This document shows positions 24,422 to 33,135 of a DNA stretch of 64,000 nt, piece by piece. Position 1 is the stretch's first letter. Every line of letters begins with the position of its first letter. Origin of the DNA: Phycisphaerae bacterium (GTDB lineage: Bacteria > Planctomycetota > Phycisphaerae > UBA1845 > Fen-1342); NCBI GenBank assembly GCA_022072445.1, contig JAJVHV010000022.1, forward strand, positions 1-64,000, written 5' to 3'. A program made the translations under genes and the position numbers. The notes under the pieces were generated by a model. It was not told the DNA's origin. It saw only the letters and a list, made by a program, of their open reading frames with translations, and did not search any database.

Positions 24422-27400
24422 CTACCGCGCGCCGGCCGGGTAGTTGAATCGTTTGACCGGATACGCGGGTTGAGACGCCGGCGGCACGGGCCGTTCGGCG
24501 ATCAGCTTCTGCAAGTGGGCGATCGCCGCCTTGAGCTGCGCGTCTTCGCCCTTGAAGGTCGCGTGCGGCAGGTTGTCGACCACCACGTGCGGCTCGACGC
24601 CGTGCCCTTCGATCAGCCATTCGCCCGCCGGGCCGTAGACGCCAGACTCGGCGGCGGTGGCGATTCCGTGGTCGACGAGGAAGTTGCTGGCGGAGAGCCA
24701 GATTTCGCCGCCCCAGGTGCGCGTGCCGATGACGGTGCCGATGCCCAGCCGCTTGATTCCCTCGCAGAAGGCCTCGCCGTCGGACGCGGTGCGCTCGTCG
24801 CAAAGAACGACGACGTGTCCGCGAAACGCGTACTGCATGTTCCACGCCGGCGACGCGCCGACGCGCTGGCTCCAGTAGAACCAGGCCTTGCGCAGCAAGC
24901 GGCCGATGATCCAACTGTCGATGTTGCCGCCGCGGTTGTGCCGCACGTCGACGATCAGCCCCTGGCGCGTGAAGACCGGATAGAAGCTCCGGGCCCACTC
25001 GCTGAAGTTTCCGCCGCCCATCGCCCGCAGGTGAACGTAACCGATCTGGCCGCGGCCGAGTTCTTCCACCATCTGGCGGCGCGTGTATTCCCATTCGTGG
25101 TAGCGCAGGTCGGCTTCGTCGTCAGGGCCGATGGGCGTGACGACGACGTCGCGCGGCGCGGCGCCGCCGGCCGGTCGTACGCGGAGCAGCACCTGTCGTC
25201 CGGCCTTCTGCCGCAGGAGCAGCGCCGGGTGCGCCACCGACAGCGCCGGCACGCCGTTGATCGCCTCGATCACGTCGCCGGCGTGCACGTCGACGCCGGG
25301 GCGCGCCAGCGGGCTGGTGCGCTGCGGCTCGTCCGGATCGGACAGGTAAATGTGCTCGACGCGGTAGCCGGCGGCGACTTCGTCGCGCAGCAACCGCGCG
25401 CCGAGCGCCGCGACGGCAACGTGATCCGGTCCTTCGCGCTGCGCGCCGCCGCGGACGAAAATGTGCAGCGCGGCCAGCTCGGCGACCATTTGTGCGACCA
25501 GATCGGAGAGCTCGGCGCGGGTGCTGACGCGGTCGACCAGCGGCAGGTACTTGTCGCGCATCTCCGGCCAGTCGACGCCGTGCATCGCCGGGTCGTAGAA
25601 ATAGTCGCGTTCCAGCCGCCAGGCTTCGATGAACATCTGCCGCCATTCCTCGCGGGGCGTGACGGACATGGTCCAGCCGGCCAGGTTCACGTCTTTGCGG
25701 TCGAGTGCCGCGGCGTCGGCATTGGCATCGACGATGTAGAGCGCCTCGCCCTTTCGAAGCAACAGTTTCTTGCCGTCCGGCGTCAGCTCGAAGCTGGCGA
25801 CGTCGGCCAGGACGGTTTTCACCTCGATATTCTCATTGCTGATCGCGACGGCCTGGAGCGTGTTCTTCGACTCGCCCGCCGGGCTCGACAGCCAGAAGAG
25901 CGCCTTGTCGTTGACGGCCAGATTGCCGTAGTTACCCGCCGGCACCGCGACTTCGATGATCCGAGTCGCGACGCCGTCGCGCTCGATCGCGACGCGCACG
26001 CCGCTTGTGCTGGCGGGCTGCGAAGTGTCGCTTTGCGGCTGTGCCGCGCTGCTCTGCGGTTGGGACGCGGCGCTCTCGGCCGCAGCGGGCCGGTCGGCGA
26101 GCTCATCGCGCGGCGCGAACGGCGAACGCAGGTCGCGCGTCAGCGCGATCTGGTAGATACGCGTCTTGCGGTCGAGAAACGGCTCGGGCTGATAGTTTCC
26201 CCACGGGCTGGCGACCACCGAGGCGAGATTGCGGTCGGACAGGACGTAGAGCCACTTGCCGTCAGGGCTCCAGGCGGGGCTGTAGGTGTCGTAGCGGTCG
26301 GTCGATGCGTCGAAGTGCGTCCGGTCTTCGACGCTGTAGATTCGCACGACGCGAAACAGGTTGTCCATCGTCACGACGTACGCCAAGAAGCGGCTGTCGG
26401 GCGACCAGGCCAGATCGGCGAAGTTGTCCACCGGCGACTCGTCGATGACGCGGTTCTCGCGCGATTCGACCTCGAGCAGGTGCAGGCGCTGGTTCTTGTC
26501 ATGATGGGCGATGAGACGCCCGTCGGGCGACGGCAGCAGGTCCCAGCGCAGCACGTCCGCCCCGTGCGTCAGTTGCTCGGCCGCGCCGACGCCGTTGGCC
26601 GGCAGCCGCCACAGCTCCACCTCGCCCGATTCGTCCGAGAGCGCAACGAGCGACTTGCCGTCGGGCATGAAGCGCGCCTGGCGATAGCGCACGCCCGGCC
26701 TGCGCGTGGCCTCGACCAGCCGGCCCTGGCGATGCGGCGCGACGAAGACCTGTCCGCGGGCGGTGAGCACGACACGGTCGCCGGTGGCCGACGCGTGTAC
26801 CGCCGTCACGTATTCCCAGGGCGATTTGACCCAGCTTTCGCGCGTCTGGTCGAAATCGGAATCGAGCGTGATCGGAATTGACCGGCTGGCACCCGTCGCG
26901 AGATCGAGCACGTACAGATCGGCGCCGAGCTGGTAGGCGACGCGGCCGTTGTGCAGCGACGGCCCGAGCACGTCGAAACCCGAGTGATGCGTGTGTTGGC
27001 GCGGGTCGCCGCCGTCGGGCGTCATCGACCAGACGTTCATCGTCCCGTCGCGGTCGGACGCGAAGTACACTCTCCCGCGCCACCACATCGGATCGCGGCT
27101 CGTGCCGGCGTAGTCGCCCGTCAGCGGCGTGGCCTCCGCATCGCCCTCGGCGAAGCGCCACAGATTCTGCGCCGTGCCGCCCTTGTAACGCTTCGTGTGC
27201 GAACCCTGAAACGCGAAGCGCGTGAAGAACAGCGCTCGCGCGTCGTCGTCGTACGCACCCTGAGCCGCCTGAGCCAGCGGCAGCAGCCGCGCGCTGCCGC
27301 GCTGCCCCTCCAGCGTCAGCGCGACCAACTGCGCGTTCGGCAGGGTCGAATGCTCGCGCGTCGCGTAGAGCACCTCGCCGCGCGGCGTCCAGCCGACGTA

Positions 27401-27820
27401 CTCCGGGTCGCTGCCCTGAAAGGTGCGCCGCGTGGGAAGTCCGCCGCTCAGCGGCATCGTGTAAAGCTCGTCGACGCCCTCATAGGCGGCGACGAACGCG
27501 ACCGTCTGCCCGTCGGGCGAGATCGCCGGATGGGACTCGTCGCCCGGATGGCTCGTCAGGCGCGTCGCGACGCCACCGTCGACGTGCGACTTCCACAGGT
27601 CGCCTTCGGCCACAAAGACCATCGTGTCGCCGTGCAGCTCGGGCTGCCGGTAGTAGCCGCGGACGCCGTCGGCATGCGCGAGGCCAAGAGCGCCCATCAG
27701 GACCCCGCACGCCAGTGCCGGGCGGCTGAACCCGCCACTCGCGTGGTGGGTTCTGTTCGCGGTTCCAAGCGTTGCGATGGCGGCTGCCCATGTGACGAGT
27801 GTGTGGAATGCGGTGCGCAT
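24422..27820 (-). CDS. Tricorn protease homologue, exported
   Basis: An 1132-residue serine protease of the S41B tricorn family, which degrades peptides into short products. The ATG at 27820, preceded by AGGAAA, gives a signal-like N-terminus ending ALGLAHA. A beta-propeller spans about residues 55-350 (SHPGDESHPAISPDGQTVAF, VGWTPRGEVLYATREH) and a second about 360-640. Next come the core helical region (WRQMFIEAWRLERDYFYDP) and a PDZ domain (LSDPDEPQRTSPLARPGVDV to GRQVLLRVRPAGG). The S41 catalytic domain has the nucleophile in DERTASDGEAF and the block GIGTVIGTRTWGGEIWLS. A Ser/Gln-rich linker (SAASQPQSSAAQPQ) joins propeller and core. Length matches the family. The cell location is probably periplasmic. 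Confidence 0.94.
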   Translation of the reverse strand: MRTAFHTLVTWAAAIATLGTANRTHHASGGFSRPALACGVLMGALGLAHADGVRGYYRQPELHGDTMVFVAEGDLWKSHVDGGVATRLTSHPGDESHPAISPDGQTVAFVAAYEGVDELYTMPLSGGLPTRRTFQGSDPEYVGWTPRGEVLYATREHSTLPNAQLVALTLEGQRGSARLLPLAQAAQGAYDDDARALFFTRFAFQGSHTKRYKGGTAQNLWRFAEGDAEATPLTGDYAGTSRDPMWWRGRVYFASDRDGTMNVWSMTPDGGDPRQHTHHSGFDVLGPSLHNGRVAYQLGADLYVLDLATGASRSIPITLDSDFDQTRESWVKSPWEYVTAVHASATGDRVVLTARGQVFVAPHRQGRLVEATRRPGVRYRQARFMPDGKSLVALSDESGEVELWRLPANGVGAAEQLTHGADVLRWDLLPSPDGRLIAHHDKNQRLHLLEVESRENRVIDESPVDNFADLAWSPDSRFLAYVVTMDNLFRVVRIYSVEDRTHFDASTDRYDTYSPAWSPDGKWLYVLSDRNLASVVASPWGNYQPEPFLDRKTRIYQIALTRDLRSPFAPRDELADRPAAAESAASQPQSSAAQPQSDTSQPASTSGVRVAIERDGVATRIIEVAVPAGNYGNLAVNDKALFWLSSPAGESKNTLQAVAISNENIEVKTVLADVASFELTPDGKKLLLRKGEALYIVDANADAAALDRKDVNLAGWTMSVTPREEWRQMFIEAWRLERDYFYDPAMHGVDWPEMRDKYLPLVDRVSTRAELSDLVAQMVAELAALHIFVRGGAQREGPDHVAVAALGARLLRDEVAAGYRVEHIYLSDPDEPQRTSPLARPGVDVHAGDVIEAINGVPALSVAHPALLLRQKAGRQVLLRVRPAGGAAPRDVVVTPIGPDDEADLRYHEWEYTRRQMVEELGRGQIGYVHLRAMGGGNFSEWARSFYPVFTRQGLIVDVRHNRGGNIDSWIIGRLLRKAWFYWSQRVGASPAWNMQYAFRGHVVVLCDERTASDGEAFCEGIKRLGIGTVIGTRTWGGEIWLSASNFLVDHGIATAAESGVYGPAGEWLIEGHGVEPHVVVDNLPHATFKGEDAQLKAAIAHLQKLIAERPVPPASQPAYPVKRFNYPAGAR

Positions 27821-27865
27821 GTACGTTTCCTGGTTTCGATTGCTCGCGTGCCGGGACGACGCGGC

Positions 27866-27871
27866 ATGGTA
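27866..27871 (-). promoter_or_regulatory. -10-like TACCAT hexamer before the tricorn gene
   Basis: The minus-strand TACCAT predicts transcription from about 27859 and a 39-base leader that carries the AGGAAA ribosome binding site. It contrasts with the SD-less genes, where the same hexamer abuts the start. Confidence 0.4.
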
Positions 27872-27956
27872 CCCGCTGGGCGCAACGTGGGAATGGGGGC
27901 CGCAGGACAAGGCGGGTGCGCCACCGGCGCGCTCGGCGTGGAGCGAACGGCTCGGT

Positions 27957-27962
27957 TATAAT
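27957..27962 (+). promoter_or_regulatory. -10 hexamer TATAAT
   Basis: A consensus TATAAT lies 46 bases before the ATG at 28009, leaving room for the AGGA ribosome binding site at 27997-28000. No good -35 is seen at 17-base spacing. It runs divergently from the tricorn promoter. Confidence 0.5.
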
Positions 27963-28008
27963 CCGGTGGGCCGCTCGTTCCGTCACTGTCCCAACCAGGA
28001 GCACGTTG

Positions 28009-30312
28009 ATGTCTGCTGGAACCGTCACGCGTATGCGTCTCGTACCTCAGGTTGTGCTCGCCGTTGCCGCCGTGGCCGCCTCAGCGGCCGCCGGAGACTC
28101 GGTGCTGCTTAAGGCGAAGCCGGACACGGCCGGGTCGTACGCGGAGTACGCGATGGACGCCGTGCAGGACATGCCCGGTCCGGACGGCAAGCCGATGCAG
28201 GTCCATAACCGCTCGACGTTCGGCGTGCTGGTTCGGACGGCCGTGGGCGCGACGGACGGAGCGTTCGAGCTGAGCGCCACGCTCGATCGTCTCTCCGGCT
28301 TTCTCTCGTTCACCGAGGCGATCAAGAGCGCCTACGACAGCGACGATCCCGACGCCGAGGATGCTTCGCCGGACCACAAGGCCGCCTACACGCCGATTCT
28401 GAACGCGGCGCTCAAGATCACGCTCGATGCCAACGGCGCCGCAACCGCGGTCGACGGCGGCGAGGCGATCCGCAAGCGGCTGCTGGAACTGGGCCCGCAG
28501 AATTTCATCGCCAGCTCGCTGGCCAGCGACGAGCTGTCCGACCCGCAGATCATGTCCACGCTGGGCGAAACGCCCTTCATCCTGCTGCCGAACCGCGAGG
28601 TGAAGGTCGGCGAGACCTGGACGAAGACGCAGCATGACACGTACTGGAGCATCGGCAAGGTCATTCTGACGTACGAATGCACGTTGGAGCGCGTCGAAAA
28701 ATCGGCCGATGGCGAGACCGCGATCATCGCCTTCAAGGGCACGATCGCCAAAGACGCTGCCGAGCAGCCCGCCGAAGGAAAACGGCTCGGCAAGATCGAC
28801 GGTTCGTTCACCGGCACGGGCCGCTTTTCGCTTCCGCAAGCCCGCTTCGTCGGCATCCGCCGCGAGACGAAATCGCACGTCGAGATCGCCGCACCCTGGG
28901 TCAATGATCCCGCGGCGCCGCTCATGAAGGTCGAAATCGCGGCCAAGCACACCTACACGGTCTCCCCCGCGGCCGAGCGTGTGCGGCGCAAGGAAGAGAT
29001 CGCCCGCCGCGTCGCCGACGCCCGCGCGGCGCGCGAGGCGGAAGAGGCCGCGGCGATGGCCGGCCCGGTCGATCCGCCGACCGCACCCAATGAGCCGGTC
29101 GCGTGGCTGCAATGGGGCGGCCCCGCGCGCGACTTCCGCAGCAACGCCACCGGCCTGGCCAACCGCTGGCCGAAAGGCGGTCCGCCACGTCTCTGGGAGC
29201 GTCCGCTCGGCGACGGCTTTTCGTCGATCCTCTGCGACGGAGCGGCGATCTACACCATGTACTCGCTGCGCGACAAGGACGACGCGTTCAGGGGCGACGA
29301 GGTCGTCGTCGCGCTCGATGCCCGGACCGGCCAGACGCTCTGGGAATACAAATACGACGCTCCGTGGCCCAAGGATTTGCAGATGGAGTTCGGGCCCGGG
29401 CCGCACAGCACGCCGCTCATCGTCGGCGATCGCATCTTCACGGTCGGCACGACCGCGAAACTCCACTGTCTGGAAAAGGGCAGCGGCAAGCTGATCTGGT
29501 CAATGGACCTGCTGACCGAATACAAGGCGGCGATGAACATGCGCGGCTTCGGGTCCAGCCCGCTGGCGTACCAGGGCAACGTGCTGCTGCCGGTCAGTGC
29601 CGAGAAGGGCCACAGCGTCATGGCCTTCGCGCAATCCGATGGCGCGGTCGCCTGGAAGGGCGGCGATTTCGCGCCCGGTTACGCGTCGCTGCTGGCCATC
29701 AGCGTCGCCGGCAAGGACCAGCTTGTCGCCTTCACCGGCACGGCTCTCTGCGGCCTCGACCCGGCCGACGCACACACTCTCTGGAGCGTCGAGCACTCCA
29801 CGCAGTTCGGCGCCAACATCTCGACGCCGGTCTGGAATGCCGCCGACCAGCACCTCTTCATTTCGTCGGCTTACGGGATGGGTTCGCGCGGCGTGAAGCT
29901 CGAATCGTCGGGCGGAGACGTGACCGCCAGCGAGGCCTGGGCCAATACCAAGGTCAAAGTGCAGCACGGCAATGCCGTCCGCGCGGGCGACTGGGTGTAC
30001 GCCAGCAGTGGCGATTTCGGCCCGGCCTTCCTGGCGTGTCTGAACGCCCGGACCGGCGCGCTGGGCTGGCGGCAGCGCGGCATCGCGAAGGCGACGCTGG
30101 TGTCCGCCGACGGAAAGCTGATCGTTCTGGACGAGGACGGGACGCTGTTTCTGGTGAAAGCTGATCCCGAAAAATATCGGCTGCTGGCCAAGGCGGCGGG
30201 CGTCTGCGCCAAGACCGCCTGGACCGTCCCGACGCTCCACGGGCGAACTTTGTTTGTGCGCGATCGAGCGAAGATCATGGCGCTCGATCTCGGCGGCGGG
30301 GCGGTGCAGTAG
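28009..30312 (+). CDS. Exported PQQ-type beta-propeller protein
   Basis: A 767-residue protein with a signal peptide ending ASAAAGDS. Residues about 30-325 form a beta-rich N-terminal domain of unknown type (FELSATLDRLSGFLSFTEAI, LPNREVKVGETWTKT). A charged helix (ERVRRKEEIARRVADARAAR) follows. Residues about 375-767 are PQQ/quinoprotein-like blades: VVALDARTGQTLWEYKYDAP, FTVGTTAKLHCLEKGSGKLI, LACLNARTGALGWRQRG. The propeller resembles BamB-like and outer-membrane PQQ-repeat proteins; no PQQ-binding catalytic residues are evident. Planctomycete genomes hold many such proteins. The enzymatic role, if any, is unknown. AGGA supports the start. Confidence 0.85.
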   Translation: MSAGTVTRMRLVPQVVLAVAAVAASAAAGDSVLLKAKPDTAGSYAEYAMDAVQDMPGPDGKPMQVHNRSTFGVLVRTAVGATDGAFELSATLDRLSGFLSFTEAIKSAYDSDDPDAEDASPDHKAAYTPILNAALKITLDANGAATAVDGGEAIRKRLLELGPQNFIASSLASDELSDPQIMSTLGETPFILLPNREVKVGETWTKTQHDTYWSIGKVILTYECTLERVEKSADGETAIIAFKGTIAKDAAEQPAEGKRLGKIDGSFTGTGRFSLPQARFVGIRRETKSHVEIAAPWVNDPAAPLMKVEIAAKHTYTVSPAAERVRRKEEIARRVADARAAREAEEAAAMAGPVDPPTAPNEPVAWLQWGGPARDFRSNATGLANRWPKGGPPRLWERPLGDGFSSILCDGAAIYTMYSLRDKDDAFRGDEVVVALDARTGQTLWEYKYDAPWPKDLQMEFGPGPHSTPLIVGDRIFTVGTTAKLHCLEKGSGKLIWSMDLLTEYKAAMNMRGFGSSPLAYQGNVLLPVSAEKGHSVMAFAQSDGAVAWKGGDFAPGYASLLAISVAGKDQLVAFTGTALCGLDPADAHTLWSVEHSTQFGANISTPVWNAADQHLFISSAYGMGSRGVKLESSGGDVTASEAWANTKVKVQHGNAVRAGDWVYASSGDFGPAFLACLNARTGALGWRQRGIAKATLVSADGKLIVLDEDGTLFLVKADPEKYRLLAKAAGVCAKTAWTVPTLHGRTLFVRDRAKIMALDLGGGAVQ

Positions 30313-30540
30313 AGGGTTCGGGGTTCAGGGTTCAGGGTTCAGGATTCAGGGTTCAGCAAATGTGGCACAGCCGCCCCCGGCTGTGCCCGGCTGCCACCGG
30401 GATAGAGGGTCTAGCAGGAGATCAGCACAGTGGGGCAGGCGTCTCTGCCTGCCCGAACCGGCTGCCACCGGGATACGGGGTCCTGGGTTGAGGGTTTAGC
30501 AGGAGATCAGCACAGTGGGGCAGGCGTCTCTGCCTGCCGA
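30313..30540. repeat. Cluster of intergenic repeats
   Basis: Directly after the stop codon come six GGGTTCA-like heptamers (30313-30356). The perfect hairpin GGCACAGCCG/CGGCTGTGCC with a CCCC loop follows (30364-30387). A 42-base direct repeat containing the hairpin GGGCAGGCGTCTCTGCCTGCC is present twice, at 30412-30453 and 30497-30538. CCGGCTGCCACCGGGATA occurs twice, near 30388 and 30458. The segment 30541-30658 holds nothing recognisable. Confidence 0.85.
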
Positions 30541-30658
30541 AGCCGCGGCCGTAGCCAGCGCCGCCGCCGCGCCGTAGCATCCACTTCCATTCTGCCGGAT
30601 CATCGCATGGCAGATTGGTGCTGGACTTGGTTCGTCGCCCGACCGGTGTGAGGACTGC

Positions 30659-31789
30659 ATGGAACATCGCCCGCCCGCCACGCTCCACGGCGCCGCGGCG
30701 AGTACAGCGCCGCCCGTGTCGGCGCTCCCGCGTGTCACACGAGCCGGGCGGAGTTGCGCCTGGATTGCGTGGCTGGTGCCGATCGCCGGTCTATCGCTGG
30801 CTGCCGCGCAGCACGCACTGTTCGCTCCTTTGACCGTTGAGCGGCAGTCGGCTCAACTCATCACCTTGGCCATCGTGGTCGCTGCGCTTCCCGCGATCGC
30901 GGGAAGCGCCGCCGTCATTCTGGGTCTCGTGTCACGCTGCCGGCATGGCCGCGGCTCGGGTGCGATCGTGGCCGGTTTGCCACCAGCGCTACTGCTCGGC
31001 TGGGCTTCCCTCACGGCTGTGCACTTCGAGGAGGAGTATTTGGGTGAGCTGGCGCCAGCGCGCTCCTCTCGACACGCCGAACGCCGGCTTGCCACAGCCA
31101 GGCGCACTTGGAAGCTCTGGGTGGTACCCGTCGCTACTGGTGAGGGGTTCACCGACGCAGACGGGCGCTGGGTGATTCGTCCTCGCTTCGATGGTGTGTG
31201 GTCGTACCGTGATGGACTCGCCGTCGTACAGCTTGGATCGAGGTTCGGGGTTATCGACGGCGACGGCGAGTTCGTCGTTAAGCCGACACTCGAGGACACG
31301 CTATTCTGGTATCATGCCGGGTTGCTGCCTGCTCGGTTCGACGGGAAGTGGGGATTTCTCGACGTGCACGGGCGCTGGGCGATTCCGCCCCGGTTCGCCG
31401 CCGCGCGACACTTCGAAGCCGATCCCGCGCTGGCCGCGGTCGACATCGGCGACAGCCGCTGGGGATTTGTCGATCGCGCCGGAGAGTTCGCCATCGAGCC
31501 GCGCTTCACAGTGGCCAAGTCGTTTTCCGGTGACCTTGCGCCTGTCTACATTGGTGGCGAATTGCGCGAGACGTCGACACGCACGCGCAGCGGCGCGTTT
31601 GTGGAGTGGAGGCGCGAGCTTGTCGGCGGAGCCTGGGGGTTCGTCGACGCAACAGATTCGATTCGAATCCCACCGCTATTCGACGACGTGACCGGCCGGA
31701 CTGACAGAGGATGGAGAGTGACTCTCAAAGGAGAATCCGTCATCATCGACTCGGATGGCAGGGTCATTGCCGACGATGCGTCGCCGTAG
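30659..31789 (+). CDS. Membrane protein with WG repeats
   Basis: A 376-residue protein. Two or three membrane helices lie in the first 125 residues (IAWLVPIAGLSLAAAQHALF, LITLAIVVAALPAIAGSAAV, IVAGLPPALLLGWASL). An extracytoplasmic region then holds WG-type beta-hairpin repeats: GFTDADGRWVIRPRFDGVW, KWGFLDVHGRWAIPPRFAAA, RWGFVDRAGEFAIEPRFT and AWGFVDATDSIRIPPLFDDV. WG repeats are common in bacterial surface and effector-like proteins and have no single function. GAGGA is present upstream of the ATG. The gene is isolated. Confidence 0.85.
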   Translation: MEHRPPATLHGAAASTAPPVSALPRVTRAGRSCAWIAWLVPIAGLSLAAAQHALFAPLTVERQSAQLITLAIVVAALPAIAGSAAVILGLVSRCRHGRGSGAIVAGLPPALLLGWASLTAVHFEEEYLGELAPARSSRHAERRLATARRTWKLWVVPVATGEGFTDADGRWVIRPRFDGVWSYRDGLAVVQLGSRFGVIDGDGEFVVKPTLEDTLFWYHAGLLPARFDGKWGFLDVHGRWAIPPRFAAARHFEADPALAAVDIGDSRWGFVDRAGEFAIEPRFTVAKSFSGDLAPVYIGGELRETSTRTRSGAFVEWRRELVGGAWGFVDATDSIRIPPLFDDVTGRTDRGWRVTLKGESVIIDSDGRVIADDASP

Positions 31790-31885
31790 CCGGCGATGCG
31801 CGAATGCCGTCGAACTTGCATGATTTCGCCCGATTCCGCCGGTCGAGAAGTTGCCGCCCGAGTCGTGAATCCAGTCTCCGGCTGT

Positions 31886-31891
31886 TACCAT
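31886..31891 (+). promoter_or_regulatory. -10-like TACCAT hexamer
   Basis: TACCAT lies 9 bases before the ATG at 31901, predicting a leader of about three bases. The context GGCTGTTACCATA resembles GGCCGTTACCATT at 38641-38652. Confidence 0.4.
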
Positions 31892-31900
31892 AGCTTCATC

Positions 31901-33097
31901 ATGTTCAGCAAACTTACGATCGGAACCGTGCTGGCATTCCAGGCCGCCTGCGCCACCCCAGCGCTCGCCTGCACCGTCTTCAAGGTCACCATCGACGGCC
32001 GCACCTACGGCGGCAACAACGAGGCCTGGACCGATCCGAACACCAAGGTCTGGTTCCTGGCCGCGGAACCGGGCAAGTACGGCCGCGTCTACTTCGGCTA
32101 TCGCAACGGATTCGCCCAGGGCGGCATGAACGAGCGCGGCCTGTTCTACGATTGGGTGGCGGGTTATCAGACCGGCTGGAAGCGCGATCCGAACAAGCTC
32201 GACTACCCCGGCAATTTCAGCGAGAAGGTGCTCGAAGAGGCGGCGACCGTCGACGAAGCCATCGCCCTCTATGAGCGTTACTTCGAGACCACCAACGACG
32301 CGTCCTTCGCCGCCGCCCGTGCCCTCCTGGCCGACCGCTCCGGGGCCTCGGCCGTCGTCGGCTGCGAGGACGGCCGCCTCAAGATCACGCGCGGCGACGG
32401 CCCGTGCCAAACCCTCGGCTGGGATCAGGACGCCACGCAGCGCCGCCTGCTCGAGCTCGTCGAGCGCCATGCCGGCGCCGCGGCGTCGCGGCCGGCCGCT
32501 TCCAGCGACACTGCCGCGTCCAGCGCGGCCGACGACGTGATCGACGCCGTCAGCGGCGTGCTCTCGGCCTGTCAGCAGAGCGGGAAGTACACCACCTTCT
32601 ATTCCAACGTTTACGATCTGTCGGCCGGAGAAGTCCACATTTACCAGTTCCACGGCAAGGTCCCCGCCGTGACCATCCACCTGCGGCGTGAACTGGCCAA
32701 GGGGAGTCACTGCTATGACCTGCCGAAGATCGTCGAGCAGATGAAGCTGCCGCCCGCCGTCGACGGCCGAATGCTGCCGCGCGTCGCGGTTGATCCCGCC
32801 CGCTACGCGGCGCTGGCCGGCACGTTCGAGCTGGCGCCGGGCTTGCGGCTCGACGTCATCGAGCGCGACCGCAAGCTCTTCGTGCAGTTTCCCGGCGAGC
32901 CGGCCTACGAGTTGTTCGCCGCGTCCGACACGAAGTTCTTCCTCGGCTTCGTTGACGTGCAGCTCAGCTTCACGCTCGATGCCGCCGGCGCGGCGTCGTC
33001 GGTCGCCTTTCACAGTTGGGACAAGGACCTGACCGGCGTCCGCGTCGCGCCGGGGGCGACACAGCCGTCTTCTGCTCCACAACGCGAAACGCCCTGA
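31901..33097 (+). CDS. Exported Ntn-type linear amide hydrolase with extra C-terminal domain
   Basis: A 398-residue protein. The signal peptide ends at PALA so that Cys24 becomes the N-terminal residue (CTVFKVTIDGRTYGGNNEAW). This is the hallmark of the choloylglycine/penicillin-acylase-like (linear amide C-N hydrolase) Ntn family, where the exposed cysteine is the nucleophile. Further family-like stretches are GGMNERGLFYDWVAGYQ and TTFYSNVYDLSAGEVHIYQF. Residues about 310-385 resemble a DUF3471-type beta domain (LAGTFELAPGLRLDVIERD). The substrate is unknown. The start is set by the signal peptide and by the TACCAT hexamer 9 bases upstream; no ribosome binding site is visible. Confidence 0.8.
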   Translation: MFSKLTIGTVLAFQAACATPALACTVFKVTIDGRTYGGNNEAWTDPNTKVWFLAAEPGKYGRVYFGYRNGFAQGGMNERGLFYDWVAGYQTGWKRDPNKLDYPGNFSEKVLEEAATVDEAIALYERYFETTNDASFAAARALLADRSGASAVVGCEDGRLKITRGDGPCQTLGWDQDATQRRLLELVERHAGAAASRPAASSDTAASSAADDVIDAVSGVLSACQQSGKYTTFYSNVYDLSAGEVHIYQFHGKVPAVTIHLRRELAKGSHCYDLPKIVEQMKLPPAVDGRMLPRVAVDPARYAALAGTFELAPGLRLDVIERDRKLFVQFPGEPAYELFAASDTKFFLGFVDVQLSFTLDAAGAASSVAFHSWDKDLTGVRVAPGATQPSSAPQRETP

Positions 33098-33135
33098 GCC
33101 GGCCTGCGAGATTCCCTTCAAGCGAAGGCAGCACG

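Noticed and set aside
24347-26881. 844-residue open frame on the plus strand opposite the tricorn gene
   Set aside because: Antisense shadow of tricorn; its start lies in repeat sequence and its composition is not protein-like.
30313-30356. Telomere-like GGGTTCA heptamers
   Set aside because: Six short degenerate units between genes in a bacterial context; more simply a slippage repeat next to other intergenic repeats.
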